37,408 nt of DNA, from contig PLHD01000012.1 of the NCBI GenBank assembly GCA_003138815.1, positions 22,127 through 59,534 of the forward strand, in the 5' to 3' direction. Each line of letters starts with the position of its first letter. Within the stretch, counting starts at the first letter, position 1. This DNA comes from Acidimicrobiaceae bacterium. Lineage in GTDB: Bacteria; Actinomycetota; Acidimicrobiia; Acidimicrobiales; RAAP-2. This document shows, in pieces, positions 25,402 to 37,408 of this stretch. The translations under genes were made by a program, and so were the position numbers. Below the pieces are notes generated by a model. It was not told the DNA's origin. It saw only the letters and a program-made list of their open reading frames with translations, and searched no databases.

Positions 25402-26022
25402 CTACGAGACGAAGACCTCGTCGCGTATGAACTGCGCGCGACGCTGACGATGACGCCAGCTCGCCAGCACGGCGATGACGACGTTCGCCGCCAGCGCGCA
25501 GCCCGTCGCGCTGAACGCCGCCCAGAGGTGGGCGCCCACGTAGTAGGCCATCCAGCACGCGGTGCACACTGCACCCAGCACCCACGACCAGACCGAGACT
25601 CCGGTCGCGTCATCGTGACGGATCAGTTCGATCAGCTGGGGGCCCCGGTTGATGGCCATCGCGATGCCGGTGCCGTACACGCCGCCGGCCCAGCCCCAAT
25701 AGACAGTCGGTAGCACGCAGCAGATGATGAAGAAGCCGACGCAACGCGCCACCACCCTCCCGTGCTGCCAGGGTTTCAGGCGGAAGACCACCGAGACCTG
25801 CTGGGGCAGGACGACGAGGCTGCCCATCGAAATGGCCCACGAGTGGGCCACGAAACCGTAGGCCATCCAGAAGCAGCCCATCAAGGAGAAGAGGATCCAG
25901 GTGGCGAGCGAGATGCCCTCGACGCCCATGGTGCCGGCGCGCCGAAACTGCGCCGTGAACCCGAAGAATCCGATTATGACTGCAATCCACCCGAAATAGA
26001 CGCTCAGGGTGAGATAACTCAT
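25402..26022 (-). CDS. PQ-loop/SWEET-like membrane protein with two repeats
   Basis: A 206-residue protein with about seven hydrophobic segments. It shows an internal duplication: GVEGISLATWILFSLMGCFW then MAYGFVAHSW in the first half, against GVSVWSWVLGAVCTACW then MAYYVGAHLW in the second. Each half carries a PQ pair (LPQQV in the first, RGPQL in the second). That layout of two three-helix bundles joined by a linker helix is the plan of SWEET sugar transporters and other PQ-loop proteins, whereas many bacterial members have a single bundle. The charged C-terminus (RHRQRRAQF) is probably cytoplasmic. The start at 26022 has GGAGG very close. The gene is convergent with the dienelactone hydrolase and lies 25 bases downstream of leuA's stop on the leuA side of the strand order. 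The substrate is unknown. Confidence 0.72.
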   Translation of the reverse strand: MSYLTLSVYFGWIAVIIGFFGFTAQFRRAGTMGVEGISLATWILFSLMGCFWMAYGFVAHSWAISMGSLVVLPQQVSVVFRLKPWQHGRVVARCVGFFIICCVLPTVYWGWAGGVYGTGIAMAINRGPQLIELIRHDDATGVSVWSWVLGAVCTACWMAYYVGAHLWAAFSATGCALAANVVIAVLASWRHRQRRAQFIRDEVFVS

Positions 26023-26047
26023 GCCTCCAGTTTACGTGCGAAAAAAA

Positions 26048-28052
<2,005 letters not shown>

Positions 28053-28158
28053 CGGTGCTAATTCATCGCAACGCAGTTCTGCGAACAGCGCGTATGCCAT
28101 TTCGACACACCGGCTCGCCTTGACCGACTGAACAGCCGGCACTTGTTCACCGTCCGGA

Positions 28159-28180
28159 TGTTGGCCCGCTCGGGCCAACA
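28159..28180. repeat. 22-base palindrome
   Basis: TGTTGGCCCG and CGGGCCAACA form a perfect ten-base-pair dyad around CT. No T-run follows on either side. It lies about 110 bases after the tiny membrane protein gene, so it may end that transcript or serve as a binding site. The stretch 28053-28400 holds no gene I can support. Confidence 0.5.
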
Positions 28181-28263
28181 CTTGCCGGTTCCGTCCCAGG
28201 GCCCTACCTCTTTCGAGGCTCGTACGGTTGACGAACGGCTCTTCGCGCGTGCTTCGCTGTGCA

Positions 28264-28293
28264 GGATTCACCGCACCAAAGCACGGTGAATCC
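28264..28293. repeat. Inverted repeat upstream of the MFS-TetR cluster
   Basis: GGATTCACCG and CGGTGAATCC are perfect ten-base arms around a ten-base loop. The right arm with its flank (GCACGGTGAATC) recurs at 30520-30531 over the tetR stop codon. It has no T-run, so I read it as a structural or binding element of unknown use. Confidence 0.45.
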
Positions 28294-28319
28294 AATACGA
28301 GTCGAAACAGCGGTGTATC

Positions 28320-28383
28320 TTAAGCGGAGCGACTTCTCCGGTTCACTGTATAGTGTCTCTATACGGAGAGATCACTCCGCTTA
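28320..28383 (+). promoter_or_regulatory. Nested operator-like dyads before the MFS exporter
   Basis: The 17-base palindrome GTATAGTGTCTCTATAC (28348-28364) lies inside a wider pair, TAAGCGGAG at 28321-28329 and CTCCGCTTA at 28375-28383. The two centres are within about four bases of each other. CGGAG-N6-CTCCG (28364-28379) overlaps both. TATAGT and CTATAC inside the palindrome could act as -10 boxes. The exporter gene starts 18 bases later and a TetR gene follows it, so this is the likely site of TetR control. Confidence 0.6.
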
Positions 28384-28400
28384 GACATCTGAGGTGAGCA

Positions 28401-29870
28401 ATGGCGGTAGAAACGGCCCGGAGGCCATATCAGGCAACGTACGCGGTATTGGCCCTAGCGGTCGGTGGCTACGCATTGCTGCAGTCACTGGTCATACCGG
28501 TGCTGCCCACTATCCAAGCTGGGCTGCATACCTCGCAGAACACCGTCACGTGGGTGCTCACCGCGTATTTATTGTCGGCGGCAATCTTCACACCGATCAT
28601 GGGCCGACTCGGCGACATGTACGGCAAGGAACGACTACTCGTCATAACGTTGGCGGCGCTCACGGTCGGATCTCTCATGGCCGCAATCTCGACGTCGATC
28701 ACGCTGATGATCGTGGCCCGAGTCATCCAGGGTGTCGGTGGCGGCGTCCTTCCCCTGTCCTTCGGGCTCATCCGCGACGAGTTCCCGAAGGAAAAGGTGA
28801 TGGGCGCCATCGGAGTCATCGCGGCATTGGCGGCGGCCGGCGCCGGACTCGGCATCGTGCTGGCTGGACCGATCGTGGACGCGCTCAACTACCACTGGTT
28901 GTTCTGGATTCCGATGATCGTGATCGCCGTCGTCGGGGTCGCCGCGTACTTCGTCATTCCGGAGTCGCAAGTTCGCACCCCCGGAAGGCTCAGCTGGCCG
29001 GGCGTGATCCTGCTCTCGGCGTGGCTCGTGGCCCTGATACTCGGCATCAGTGAAGCTCCGACGTGGGGCTGGGGGTCGGCGAGTGTCATTGGTCTCTTGA
29101 TCAGCGCGGTGGTGGTCGCTGTCGCGTGGGTCTTCGTGGAAGCGCGTTCCGCGCACCCTCTGATCGACATGCACATGATGAGGATCCCCGCCGTGTGGAC
29201 GACGAACCTCGTGGCGCTGTTGCTCGGCGTCGGGATGTACGCGGTCTTCGCGTTCCTGCCCGAATTCCTGCAGACCCCAACTTCAGCGGGCTACGGCTTC
29301 GGCGTGAGTATCACGCACTCGGGACTGATCCTGCTGCCGTCAAGCGTGTTCATGTTCGCCTTTGGCATGTTGTCGGGACCCCTTTCGAAGCGCTTCGGCA
29401 GTAAGTCCGTGCTCGTCACCGGACTGCTGATCGGCATCGTCACCTTCGCACTCCTCACCTTCGCCCACGCCGCCCAGTGGCAGATTCTCCTCGCCATGGT
29501 CGTCGAAGGCATCGGCTTCGGTCTCGCCTTCGCGTCGATGTCGGCCCTCGTCGTGGTGGCGGTTCCGCCCGAGCAGACGGGCGTCGCGAGCGGCATGAAC
29601 GCCAACATCCGTACCATTGGCGGTTCGATTGGCGCAGCGGTCATGAGCAGCATCGTGACCTCGGGCGTGCGCGCGGGTACGCTCCCTCGTGAGTCCGGCT
29701 ACGCCCACGGCTTTGCGCTGTTGACCGTCGCCGCCATCGCCGCGGCGATCGCTGCCATTTTCGTTCCCGGAAGGCTCCGCCCGCCCGCGTCAACGACCGA
29801 GGCAACGATGCCTCACGCCGAGCTCGCCATGGTCGCCGGTGGCACGCTCGTCGGCGACGAATCCGAGTGA
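28401..29870 (+). CDS. MFS exporter, EmrB/QacA-like
   Basis: Membrane proton antiporter of the DHA2 group, probably exporting drugs or other small molecules. Hydrophobic helices fill the 489 residues, consistent with 14 helices. Motif A is GRLGDMYGKERLL between helices 2 and 3. RVIQGVGGGVLPLSFGLIRDEFP is the helix 4 region. GAGLGIVLAGPIVDALNYHWLFWIPM is the helix 5 motif C region, with AGP in place of GGP/GGV. PEQTGVASGMNANIRTIGGSIGAAV lies near the C-terminus. GAGGTGAG precedes the ATG at a good distance. The tetR gene follows after seven bases and an operator-like region precedes, so its expression is probably induced by its own substrate through TetR. Confidence 0.9.
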   Translation: MAVETARRPYQATYAVLALAVGGYALLQSLVIPVLPTIQAGLHTSQNTVTWVLTAYLLSAAIFTPIMGRLGDMYGKERLLVITLAALTVGSLMAAISTSITLMIVARVIQGVGGGVLPLSFGLIRDEFPKEKVMGAIGVIAALAAAGAGLGIVLAGPIVDALNYHWLFWIPMIVIAVVGVAAYFVIPESQVRTPGRLSWPGVILLSAWLVALILGISEAPTWGWGSASVIGLLISAVVVAVAWVFVEARSAHPLIDMHMMRIPAVWTTNLVALLLGVGMYAVFAFLPEFLQTPTSAGYGFGVSITHSGLILLPSSVFMFAFGMLSGPLSKRFGSKSVLVTGLLIGIVTFALLTFAHAAQWQILLAMVVEGIGFGLAFASMSALVVVAVPPEQTGVASGMNANIRTIGGSIGAAVMSSIVTSGVRAGTLPRESGYAHGFALLTVAAIAAAIAAIFVPGRLRPPASTTEATMPHAELAMVAGGTLVGDESE

Positions 29871-29877
29871 CCTGCTC

Positions 29878-30528
29878 ATGACCAGCGCCACCAACACCGC
29901 CAACCTCGAGCGACCCCTGCGCAAGGACGCCGCGCAGCACCGCCAGCAACTTCTCGCCGCGGCCGTGCAGGTTTTCGACGAACAAGGCCTGGACGCCAGC
30001 GTCACCGAGATTGCGCGCGTCGCCGGTGTCGGCATCGGTACGCTCTATAGGCGCTTTCCCACCAAGGACGCGCTCATCGACGCCCTCGTCCGCGAAATCC
30101 TCGGTGCCACCATTCAAATGGCCCGCGACGCCGTCAGGGCACCGGACGGCACCGGACTCGAAAGGTTCTTGGAGGCGTCCAGCGCCTATCAAGCCGAGCA
30201 CGCGGGGTGCCTACCGCGACTTTGGAACACCGACCATGAAATGGTGAAGACCGCCCGTCAACTCATTGCAAAACTTCTCGTCGACGCGAAGAAGCACGAT
30301 CGGATTCGCCACGACCTCACCAGCACCGACCTGTCGCTCGCAATGTTCTCCCTGCTTGGCGTCCTCGAAGCGACGCTTCCCGTCGCTCCAGATGCGTGGC
30401 GACGCCACCTCGACCTCCTGATCGCCGGCATGCGGCCCGCCGCCCTCAATCTCCCCCACCGCGCTCTCAGCACCGCGAGCCTCGACAAGGTTCTCGCGAC
30501 GCATATACCGACGGTAGCGGCACGGTGA
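29878..30528 (+). CDS. TetR-family repressor
   Basis: DNA-binding regulator of 216 residues. The N-terminal helix-turn-helix is QHRQQLLAAAVQVFDEQGLD, ASVTEIARVAGVGIGTLYRRF, PTKDALIDALV, matching the TetR signature. The C-terminal ligand domain is typical in length and has a CLPRLWNTDHEMV segment in the helical core. The ATG at 29878 lies seven bases after the exporter stop, so it is co-transcribed; an upstream GTG at 29839 lies within the exporter gene. It most likely represses its own operon by binding the dyads at 28320-28383. The inducer is unknown. Confidence 0.9.
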   Translation: MTSATNTANLERPLRKDAAQHRQQLLAAAVQVFDEQGLDASVTEIARVAGVGIGTLYRRFPTKDALIDALVREILGATIQMARDAVRAPDGTGLERFLEASSAYQAEHAGCLPRLWNTDHEMVKTARQLIAKLLVDAKKHDRIRHDLTSTDLSLAMFSLLGVLEATLPVAPDAWRRHLDLLIAGMRPAALNLPHRALSTASLDKVLATHIPTVAAR

Positions 30529-30587
30529 ATCAACACTCGGAACACGCCCTAAGTTGGAAAATAGAACACAACCTCTAAGGAGAAGAT

Positions 30588-31568
30588 ATGGCAGAGATGG
30601 AATATCGTCAGTTGGGCCGTTCAGGCCTGCGGGTGAGTGTCTTGGGGTTCGGCTCGTGGGTCACCTTCGCCAACAAGAACCAGCTTGACACCGCGACCCA
30701 GGCCGCCGAGTGCCTGAGCGCCGCCAAGGAGGCCGGGGTCAACTTCTTCGACAACGCCGAGGCCTATTCGGCCGGCGAGTCCGAGCGTGTCATGGGCCAG
30801 GCCTTCCGGGACCTCGGCTGGAAGCGTCACGAGTTCGTGGTCTCCACGAAGCTCTTCTGGGGCCTGCACGAGCAGGTCAACATGCGCAATACCCTCAACC
30901 GCAAGTACCTCAGCCAGGCCATCGACGGGTCGCTCGAGCGTTTCGGCCTCGACTTCGTTGACCTGGTCTTCTGCCACCGAGCCGACCCGAAGACGCCGAT
31001 CGAGGAGACCGTCTGGGCCATGAGCGACATGATCACCCAGGGCAAGGCCCTCTACTGGGGGACGTCCGAATGGACCGCCGACGAGATCCGCGCCGCGTAC
31101 GACATCGCCGAGCGCCATCACCTCCACAAGCCGCTCATGGAGCAGCCGCAGTACAACATCCTGTGGCGCGACCGCGTCGAGAAGGAGTACAAGCGCCTCT
31201 ACGAGGACATCGGCCTGGGCACCACCACCTGGTCGCCACTGTCGTCCGGGCTCCTGACTGGCAAGTACCTGGACGGGATTCCCGACGGATCTCGCGCCAC
31301 CCTGCCCGGCTACGAGTGGCTGAAGGGCATGCTGACCGACGAGGGGCGCAACAAGAAGGTGGCCGACCTGAAGGTCATCGCCGACGAACTCGGCGTGTCG
31401 CTCGCGCAACTTTCGCTGGCGTGGTGCGCGAAGAACCCCAACGTCTCCACCGTCATCACCGGTGCGTCGTCGGCTGCCCAGGTTCGTGAGAACATGACGG
31501 CCCTAGACGCAATGCCGCTGCTGACCGAGGAGATCATGGGGCGCATCGACCTCATCAGCTACTTCTAG
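30588..31568 (+). CDS. Aldo-keto reductase, potassium-channel-beta-like group
   Basis: NADPH-dependent oxidoreductase with a TIM barrel, about 326 residues, in the group that includes the voltage-gated potassium channel beta subunits (AKR6-like). It opens [21 protein letters not shown]. The catalytic set is Asp55 and Tyr60 in FFDNAEAY, Lys88 in STKLFW and His130 in VFCHRAD. Cofactor-binding parts include [25 protein letters not shown] and [16 protein letters not shown]-like [16 protein letters not shown], plus [22 protein letters not shown] lies at a good distance before the ATG. The tetR gene ends 59 bases upstream on the same strand, so it may share that control or have its own promoter. 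Substrate unknown, probably an aldehyde or ketone. Confidence 0.92.
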   Translation: MAEMEYRQLGRSGLRVSVLGFGSWVTFANKNQLDTATQAAECLSAAKEAGVNFFDNAEAYSAGESERVMGQAFRDLGWKRHEFVVSTKLFWGLHEQVNMRNTLNRKYLSQAIDGSLERFGLDFVDLVFCHRADPKTPIEETVWAMSDMITQGKALYWGTSEWTADEIRAAYDIAERHHLHKPLMEQPQYNILWRDRVEKEYKRLYEDIGLGTTTWSPLSSGLLTGKYLDGIPDGSRATLPGYEWLKGMLTDEGRNKKVADLKVIADELGVSLAQLSLAWCAKNPNVSTVITGASSAAQVRENMTALDAMPLLTEEIMGRIDLISYF

Positions 31569-32140
31569 AGCCCTACGGGCCAACTCGACTCACCGCCGGG
31601 CGAGGCTCGTGGTCGCCGATGAACGTCGGCCCATTTTTCCCCCTGGATCCGGCCCGAATTGTCCGGGTTCGGTGGCCCGGAGCGTCGGTCGGGGTCGATT
31701 GTGGGGCCCGATGCAGCCATGCAGCCAACCTCGCGGAGACGACGGGACGGCCAAGATGTGCTCCTGACGGATCGCCCGACACCTCCAAGCTGCCCTCCGC
31801 CCTGCCGTCGAGGCGTCGCCGACCCGCGGATGGTCCGGAGGGCAAATGCTGGTCAGAGGCCGTGACCCGACGAGTCAAATCCAACGCATAGTACCTGGTC
31901 ATCGGGGTTGGAGGCCGGCCACCGGCGAATTACTCCTTTTGCCCTGTTTTGGCCAGATAGGCTGGTGAAAGGCACAATCTACTGCCGCGTCGTCACTCCG
32001 CACCAACTGTGGACCGTGTGACACACCAAACTGCGCCCCTTGGTGGGGTATTCCTAAATCCGCCGAGGTTCGCGTCGTGCGCCAGCGACCTAGTCGCTTG
32101 TCAGAGCTACTGACCGCGTGCGTTGACCAAGGAGAGAGCC
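31569..32140. other. 572-base intergenic stretch
   Basis: Short frames occur on both strands but have no ribosome site, no conserved motif and poor composition, so I call no gene. Visible structures are GTGTG-A-CACAC at 32016-32026 and CACCAA/TTGGTG arms at 32024-32029 and 32040-32045 with a ten-base loop. They lie about 100 bases before the Rpf-like gene and may belong to its control region. I looked for a c-di-AMP riboswitch, which often precedes such genes, and did not find its conserved blocks. Confidence 0.4.
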
Positions 32141-32605
32141 GTGCGACGAATTCTGTCCGCTTTGCTGGTATCACTAATCACCGCAACAGTCCTGCCCGCC
32201 GTGCCCGTTGGAGCGAGCGAGCCCTCGGCGCCCGCTGCCCGCGCGGTACTCCCACCCAGCAGCAAGGCCCTGGCCAAAAGGGCGGCCCTGCGCCACCAGA
32301 AAGCCGTCACCGACGCCACGGTACGCGCCCTGGCCTTCACCGCGGCGGCGGTCCAGACCACCAGCGCCGCGCTGCGAACCAAGTGGGAGCACGTAGCCAT
32401 CTGCGAAGTCGGCGGGAAATGGTCCATGGTCGGCGCCACGTACTCGGGCATTGGCTTCCTCAACGCCACGTGGTCCAACTTCGGCGGGACGACGTTCGCG
32501 CCGCTCGCCGGCGAGGCCTCCGAGGACCAGCAGATCATTATCGGCATGAGGGTGACCGGTGGATATGTCCCCGATCAATCCGGCTGCACGCCGGGCGGCT
32601 GGTAA
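32141..32605 (+). CDS. Secreted Rpf/transglycosylase-like protein
   Basis: Secreted protein of 154 residues with a C-terminal domain like resuscitation-promoting factors, which cut peptidoglycan and help dormant cells regrow. The signal peptide is MRRILSALLVSLITATVLP to about residue 25. A linker of about 55 residues (Ala/Lys/Arg-rich, likely helical) follows. The catalytic-type core is KWEHVAICEVGGKWS, with Cys88 and the key Glu89, then SGIGFLNATWSNFGG and Cys149 near the end, a probable disulfide partner. The family usually has CESGGNW and a YxGGLQF element; here these read CEVGGKW and YSGIGF, a diverged version. The GTG at 32141 has GGAGAG seven bases upstream. No LysM or SH3 cell-wall domain is attached. 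Confidence 0.8.
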   Translation: MRRILSALLVSLITATVLPAVPVGASEPSAPAARAVLPPSSKALAKRAALRHQKAVTDATVRALAFTAAAVQTTSAALRTKWEHVAICEVGGKWSMVGATYSGIGFLNATWSNFGGTTFAPLAGEASEDQQIIIGMRVTGGYVPDQSGCTPGGW

Positions 32606-32636
32606 ACCACTCAGGTCGGTGAATCTCGCTGAACTG

Positions 32637-32679
32637 CAATGACGAGACCCGGGCCCCCAGGGTCCGGGTCTCGTCATTG
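32637..32679. terminator. Long hairpin between convergent Rpf-like gene and serA
   Basis: CAATGACGAGACCCGG at 32637-32652 pairs with its complement at 32664-32679, and the inside can continue with GCCC against GGGT, giving up to 20 base pairs around a three-base loop. It lies between the ends of two convergent genes (stops at 32605 and 32692), so it probably ends both transcripts. T-runs are weak on both sides. Confidence 0.75.
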
Positions 32680-32691
32680 CTTCGGCTGCGC

Positions 32692-34266
32692 CTAGCGCAA
32701 GGTGATCAGGTGGATGTCCTGGATGCCGTTGGTGCCGCGAAGGCGCTCGATCACCGAGCTCGGTGTCGGCGTCCCGGTCGAGAGCACCATCAACGCGGTC
32801 GTGGAGCTCTGGTCGGGACCCACGGCCATTGAGACGATCGAAATTTCCGCCTCGCCGAGCGCGACGCCCACGATGCCGATCATGCCTGGACGGTCGTCAT
32901 TGCGCACGACCAGCATCGACGACGCCGGCGGAATCTCGACGCTGTGCGCGTCAACCGCGACGATGCGCGTCTCGAGCCGCGATCCGATTCTCATCAGCGT
33001 GCCCGACACCGCGTGGTGGCCAGACTTGACCGTGATCAGGTTCACGTACTCGGGCGACTCCACGATCGACACCTCGCCGAAGGTGATCCGGTGCTCTTGG
33101 GCGAGCTGGGGCGCGTTCACGAACGACACTCCATCGTGGCCGGTGGCCACCAGCAGTCCCTTCAAGGCGCACAGCGTCAGGATCTTCGTTCCCGAACCGG
33201 CGAGTTCTCCCTGGTAGACGACCTCGAGGTCGGCGGGCTTGCCATCGAGCAAGCCGCCGATGAAGCGCCCGAGCAGCTCGGCGAGCCCCATGAACGGCCT
33301 CACCATGTTCGACACGTCGCCGGCCGCCACGTTCACGGCGAAGGGCACGAAGTCGCCGGCCAGCGCCAGCTGGACCTGCTCGGCGATCGTCACGCCGGCC
33401 TTGTCCTGGGCTTCGGCGGTTGACGCGCCGAGGTGCGGCACCACGACCACCGAAGCGAGTTCGAACAGCGGCGACTCGGTAGTCGGCTCCTTCTCGAAGA
33501 CGTCCAGGGCGGCGCCCTGCACGTGACCGTTGCGGATCGCCTCGGCGAGGTCGGCCTCGTTGACGATGCCACCGCGCGCCACGTTGATGATGCGCACGCC
33601 GGGCTTGGTCTTCTTCAGCGACTCGGCGTTCAGCAGGTTCATCGTCTCCTTGTTCTTGGGCAGGTGGATCGTGATGAAGTCGCTCTGGGCCAGCAGTGAG
33701 TCCAGGTCCACGAGCTCGACGCCCATGTGGCGGGCACGCTCCTCGGAGATGAAGGGGTCGAACGCCACCAGGCGCATGCCGAAGGACATGGCGCGCTGGG
33801 CCACGAGCGCCCCGATCTTGCCCAGTCCGACGACGCCCAGGGTCTTGCCGTGCAGTTCCACGCCCTCCCACTTGCTGCGCTCCCACTTGCCATTCTTCAA
33901 CGCCGTGTGGGCCTGGGGAATGTTCCGGGCCTGGGCGAGCAGGAGGGCCATGGTCTGCTCGGCGGCGGAGAGGATGTTCGACTGCGGGGCGTTGACGACC
34001 ATGACACCGAGCTCCGTGGCCTTGGCAACGTCGACGTTGTCGAGTCCGATTCCGGCACGCCCGACGACCACGAGGTCCTTGGCCGCCTCCAGGGTGGCGG
34101 CGTCCACCTGGGTGGCCGAGCGGATGATGAGGGCGTGCGCGCCCTGCAGAGCGTCAATCAGCTCGGCCGGCGAAAGGCCAAGGCGCACGTCGACTTCGTG
34201 GCCCGCGTTGCGCAGCTGCTGAAGCCCCGACTCGGCAATCTCCTCTGAAACAAGTACTCGGGACAC
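32692..34266 (-). CDS. serA: D-3-Phosphoglycerate dehydrogenase
   Basis: NAD-dependent first step of serine synthesis, oxidising 3-phosphoglycerate to 3-phosphohydroxypyruvate. The substrate domain opens SRVLVSEEIAESGLQQL. The NAD-binding domain has GVVGLGKIGALVAQRAMSFG and DPFISEERA. NVARGGIVNEADLAEAIRNG and FELASVVVVPHLGASTAEAQDKAG carry the catalytic Arg-Glu-His set, with His in PHLGAST. After residue 310 come the intervening domain and a C-terminal ACT domain (SSMLVVRNDDRPGMIGIVGVALGEAEISI), the usual site of serine feedback. At 524 residues it is the long actinobacterial type. The GTG start has AAAGG seven bases upstream. The aminotransferase gene upstream ends 50 bases away, with a palindrome between them. 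Confidence 0.96.
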   Translation of the reverse strand: MSRVLVSEEIAESGLQQLRNAGHEVDVRLGLSPAELIDALQGAHALIIRSATQVDAATLEAAKDLVVVGRAGIGLDNVDVAKATELGVMVVNAPQSNILSAAEQTMALLLAQARNIPQAHTALKNGKWERSKWEGVELHGKTLGVVGLGKIGALVAQRAMSFGMRLVAFDPFISEERARHMGVELVDLDSLLAQSDFITIHLPKNKETMNLLNAESLKKTKPGVRIINVARGGIVNEADLAEAIRNGHVQGAALDVFEKEPTTESPLFELASVVVVPHLGASTAEAQDKAGVTIAEQVQLALAGDFVPFAVNVAAGDVSNMVRPFMGLAELLGRFIGGLLDGKPADLEVVYQGELAGSGTKILTLCALKGLLVATGHDGVSFVNAPQLAQEHRITFGEVSIVESPEYVNLITVKSGHHAVSGTLMRIGSRLETRIVAVDAHSVEIPPASSMLVVRNDDRPGMIGIVGVALGEAEISIVSMAVGPDQSSTTALMVLSTGTPTPSSVIERLRGTNGIQDIHLITLR

Positions 34267-34285
34267 TGTTAAACCTTTCGCTAGG

Positions 34286-34303
34286 TCCCTTAAGCCTAAG
34301 GGA
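34286..34303. repeat. 18-base palindrome upstream of serA
   Basis: TCCCTTA and TAAGGGA are perfect seven-base arms around AGCC (plus strand). It sits between the aminotransferase stop (34316) and the serA ribosome site. Without a T-run it is more likely an operator or a weak pause site than a terminator. Confidence 0.5.
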
Positions 34304-34315
34304 GTTGAGGACGGG

Positions 34316-36675
<2,360 letters not shown>

Positions 36676-36733
36676 ACCACTCTTGGCCAACTCGGGACCA
36701 AAGGGGCGCGTCTGACTCAAGGGTCAAGGCGCG

Positions 36734-36964
36734 GTGACAGTTCGGCTGCGTCGGGCGCCGACCCAAGGAAGCGGCACGTTCCCCGAATCCAATCCTGACG
36801 AGCGTCCTTCGAGTGTTGACCCGACGGTCCCGGGAATGCGGGGCGATGGCGGTGGGGCCCAACTCCTCACCGAATCGACCACGGTCGCGGTCGCGGTGAT
36901 CGTCGCCTGGATCGTGGTCTGGACGGGACTTGGCGCGTGGCGGATGGCCACCCGCGACGCCTGA
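36734..36964 (+). pseudogene. Possible C-terminal remnant of an ABC-2 permease, or a small membrane protein
   Basis: The 76-codon frame is low-complexity for its first 45 residues and ends with one good membrane helix and a short basic tail, TVAVAVIVAWIVVWTGLGAWRMATRDA. That ending closely resembles the final helix and RRDA-type tail of ABC-2 transporter permeases, so this may be the last fragment of a lost gene. There is no ribosome site at the frame start. The rest of 36676-37188 holds nothing I can support: no gene, promoter or terminator with a T-run. Confidence 0.35.
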
Positions 36965-37188
36965 GTCTCGCCGTACGCCACCAGCCGCGATGACGCACTG
37001 ACCACGACGATGAATCGCGCCGTCGTTCGCGTCAGACTCGGAACGGCGTCCAGAGTGAGATTGGGGTCTCACGTCACGCCTGACTCGCCGCGAAACTGCG
37101 TGGTCTTGTCACCCCAACGTCCAAGCCTCCATCAGATTGTGCACGTCGGCCCACCGACGCCACCACCTTCGAAGGACAACTGGAATCC

Positions 37189-37408
37189 CTACGAACCACC
37201 GGTGCCCCAGGCCGTTGCTCGACTAAGAGTCCACCGCTTAACGAGAAAGGACTGTTCTGGAACCGTTGCGAAAAAGAAGTCTCGAATCTCTGACTTCAAC
37301 TCAAATCCCGCCTTCTGCGCCACGCGCTCCGACGCGAAGTTGTCGATCACCGTCATGAGTTCGATCTGCGCAAGAACCAACTCCTCAAAGGCCCGGTCTG
37401 TTCCTAGG
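37189..37408 (-). CDS. GNAT acetyltransferase, C-terminal part (cut by window edge)
   Basis: The frame is open from the right edge to a TAG at 37189-37191. It reads TDRAFEELVLAQIELMTVIDNFASERVAQKAGFELKSEIRD, in which DNFASERVAQKAGF is the C-terminal signature of RimJ/RimL-type GNAT acetyltransferases. These transfer acetyl from acetyl-CoA to protein N-termini or small amines. The acetyl-CoA loop is outside the window, as is the start. The end is AT-rich in places and has FFFATVPEQSFLVKRW, the last strand. Confidence 0.75.
   Translation of the reverse strand, partial: LGTDRAFEELVLAQIELMTVIDNFASERVAQKAGFELKSEIRDFFFATVPEQSFLVKRWTLSRATAWGTGGS

Noticed and set aside
28281-30531. Direct 12-base repeat GCACGGTGAATC flanking the MFS-tetR pair, as from insertion
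   Set aside because: Dozens of 12-base matches are expected by chance in a window this size, the right copy overlaps the tetR stop codon, and no transposase or other mobile sign is present.
31980-32140. Possible c-di-AMP riboswitch before the Rpf-like gene
   Set aside because: Such riboswitches often precede Rpf genes, but the conserved blocks are not present in this leader. Only short dyads are seen.

Overview
The window is GC-rich bacterial chromosome with densely packed genes on both strands. Several features point to an actinobacterium (Actinomycetota), and my inference is a member of Acidimicrobiia: a phosphoserine aminotransferase of the mycobacterial type, a class of LeuA shared with mycobacteria, a short-chain Z-prenyl diphosphate synthase, a resuscitation-promoting-factor-like secreted protein, a GH15 trehalase next to OtsA, many GTG starts, and promoters that appear to begin transcription at the start codon. 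The lineage is not proven by the sequence alone. I see no tRNA, rRNA, CRISPR array, insertion sequence or phage gene.

Layout. Bases 1-3.2 kb: start of a secreted protein cut by the window edge, a Z-prenyl transferase, and a 14-helix drug exporter behind a good promoter and a small upstream reading frame. 3.5-7.4 kb: trehalose genes (GH15 trehalase and OtsA) with a 36-codon reading frame with a very strong ribosome site between them. 7.4-10 kb: a decaying stretch holding a fragment of an S66 peptidase and a broken DUF2252 gene around an intact HAD phosphatase. 10-14.5 kb, minus strand: two acyl-CoA dehydrogenases, a protein with a PemK/MazF-like C-terminus and a conserved protein of unknown function. 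14.5-19.1 kb: ilvE and leuB on the minus strand, divergent from greA-leuC-leuD. 19.2-20.9 kb: secreted phospholipase D-like protein and PAP2 phosphatase. 20.9-26 kb: atypical pyruvate kinase, tryptophanase, dienelactone hydrolase and a two-repeat PQ-loop/SWEET-like membrane protein. 26-28 kb: leuA with a leader-peptide attenuator, divergent from a tiny membrane protein. 28.3-31.6 kb: MFS exporter, TetR regulator and aldo-keto reductase. 32.1-36.7 kb: Rpf-like protein, then serA and an aminotransferase on the minus strand, divergent from serC. The right edge holds the end of a GNAT acetyltransferase.

How the genes fit together. All leucine-specific enzymes (LeuA, LeuB, LeuC, LeuD) and the branched-chain aminotransferase lie within about 13 kb but in three transcription units. 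The leuA unit carries its own control device: a promoter whose predicted start is the GTG of a 12-residue peptide ending in three leucines, then a hairpin at the stop codon, then an intrinsic terminator just ahead of leuA. SerA and SerC supply the first two steps of serine synthesis. The trehalose pair gives one synthetic and one degradative enzyme, with no trehalose-6-phosphate phosphatase nearby.

The most rewarding items are the leuA attenuator with a leaderless leader peptide, the recurrent -10/N6/GTG leaderless arrangement, the PemK-like fusion protein in the acyl-CoA dehydrogenase cluster, the tryptophanase with all three diagnostic residues, and the small reading frames before the first exporter and before otsA.
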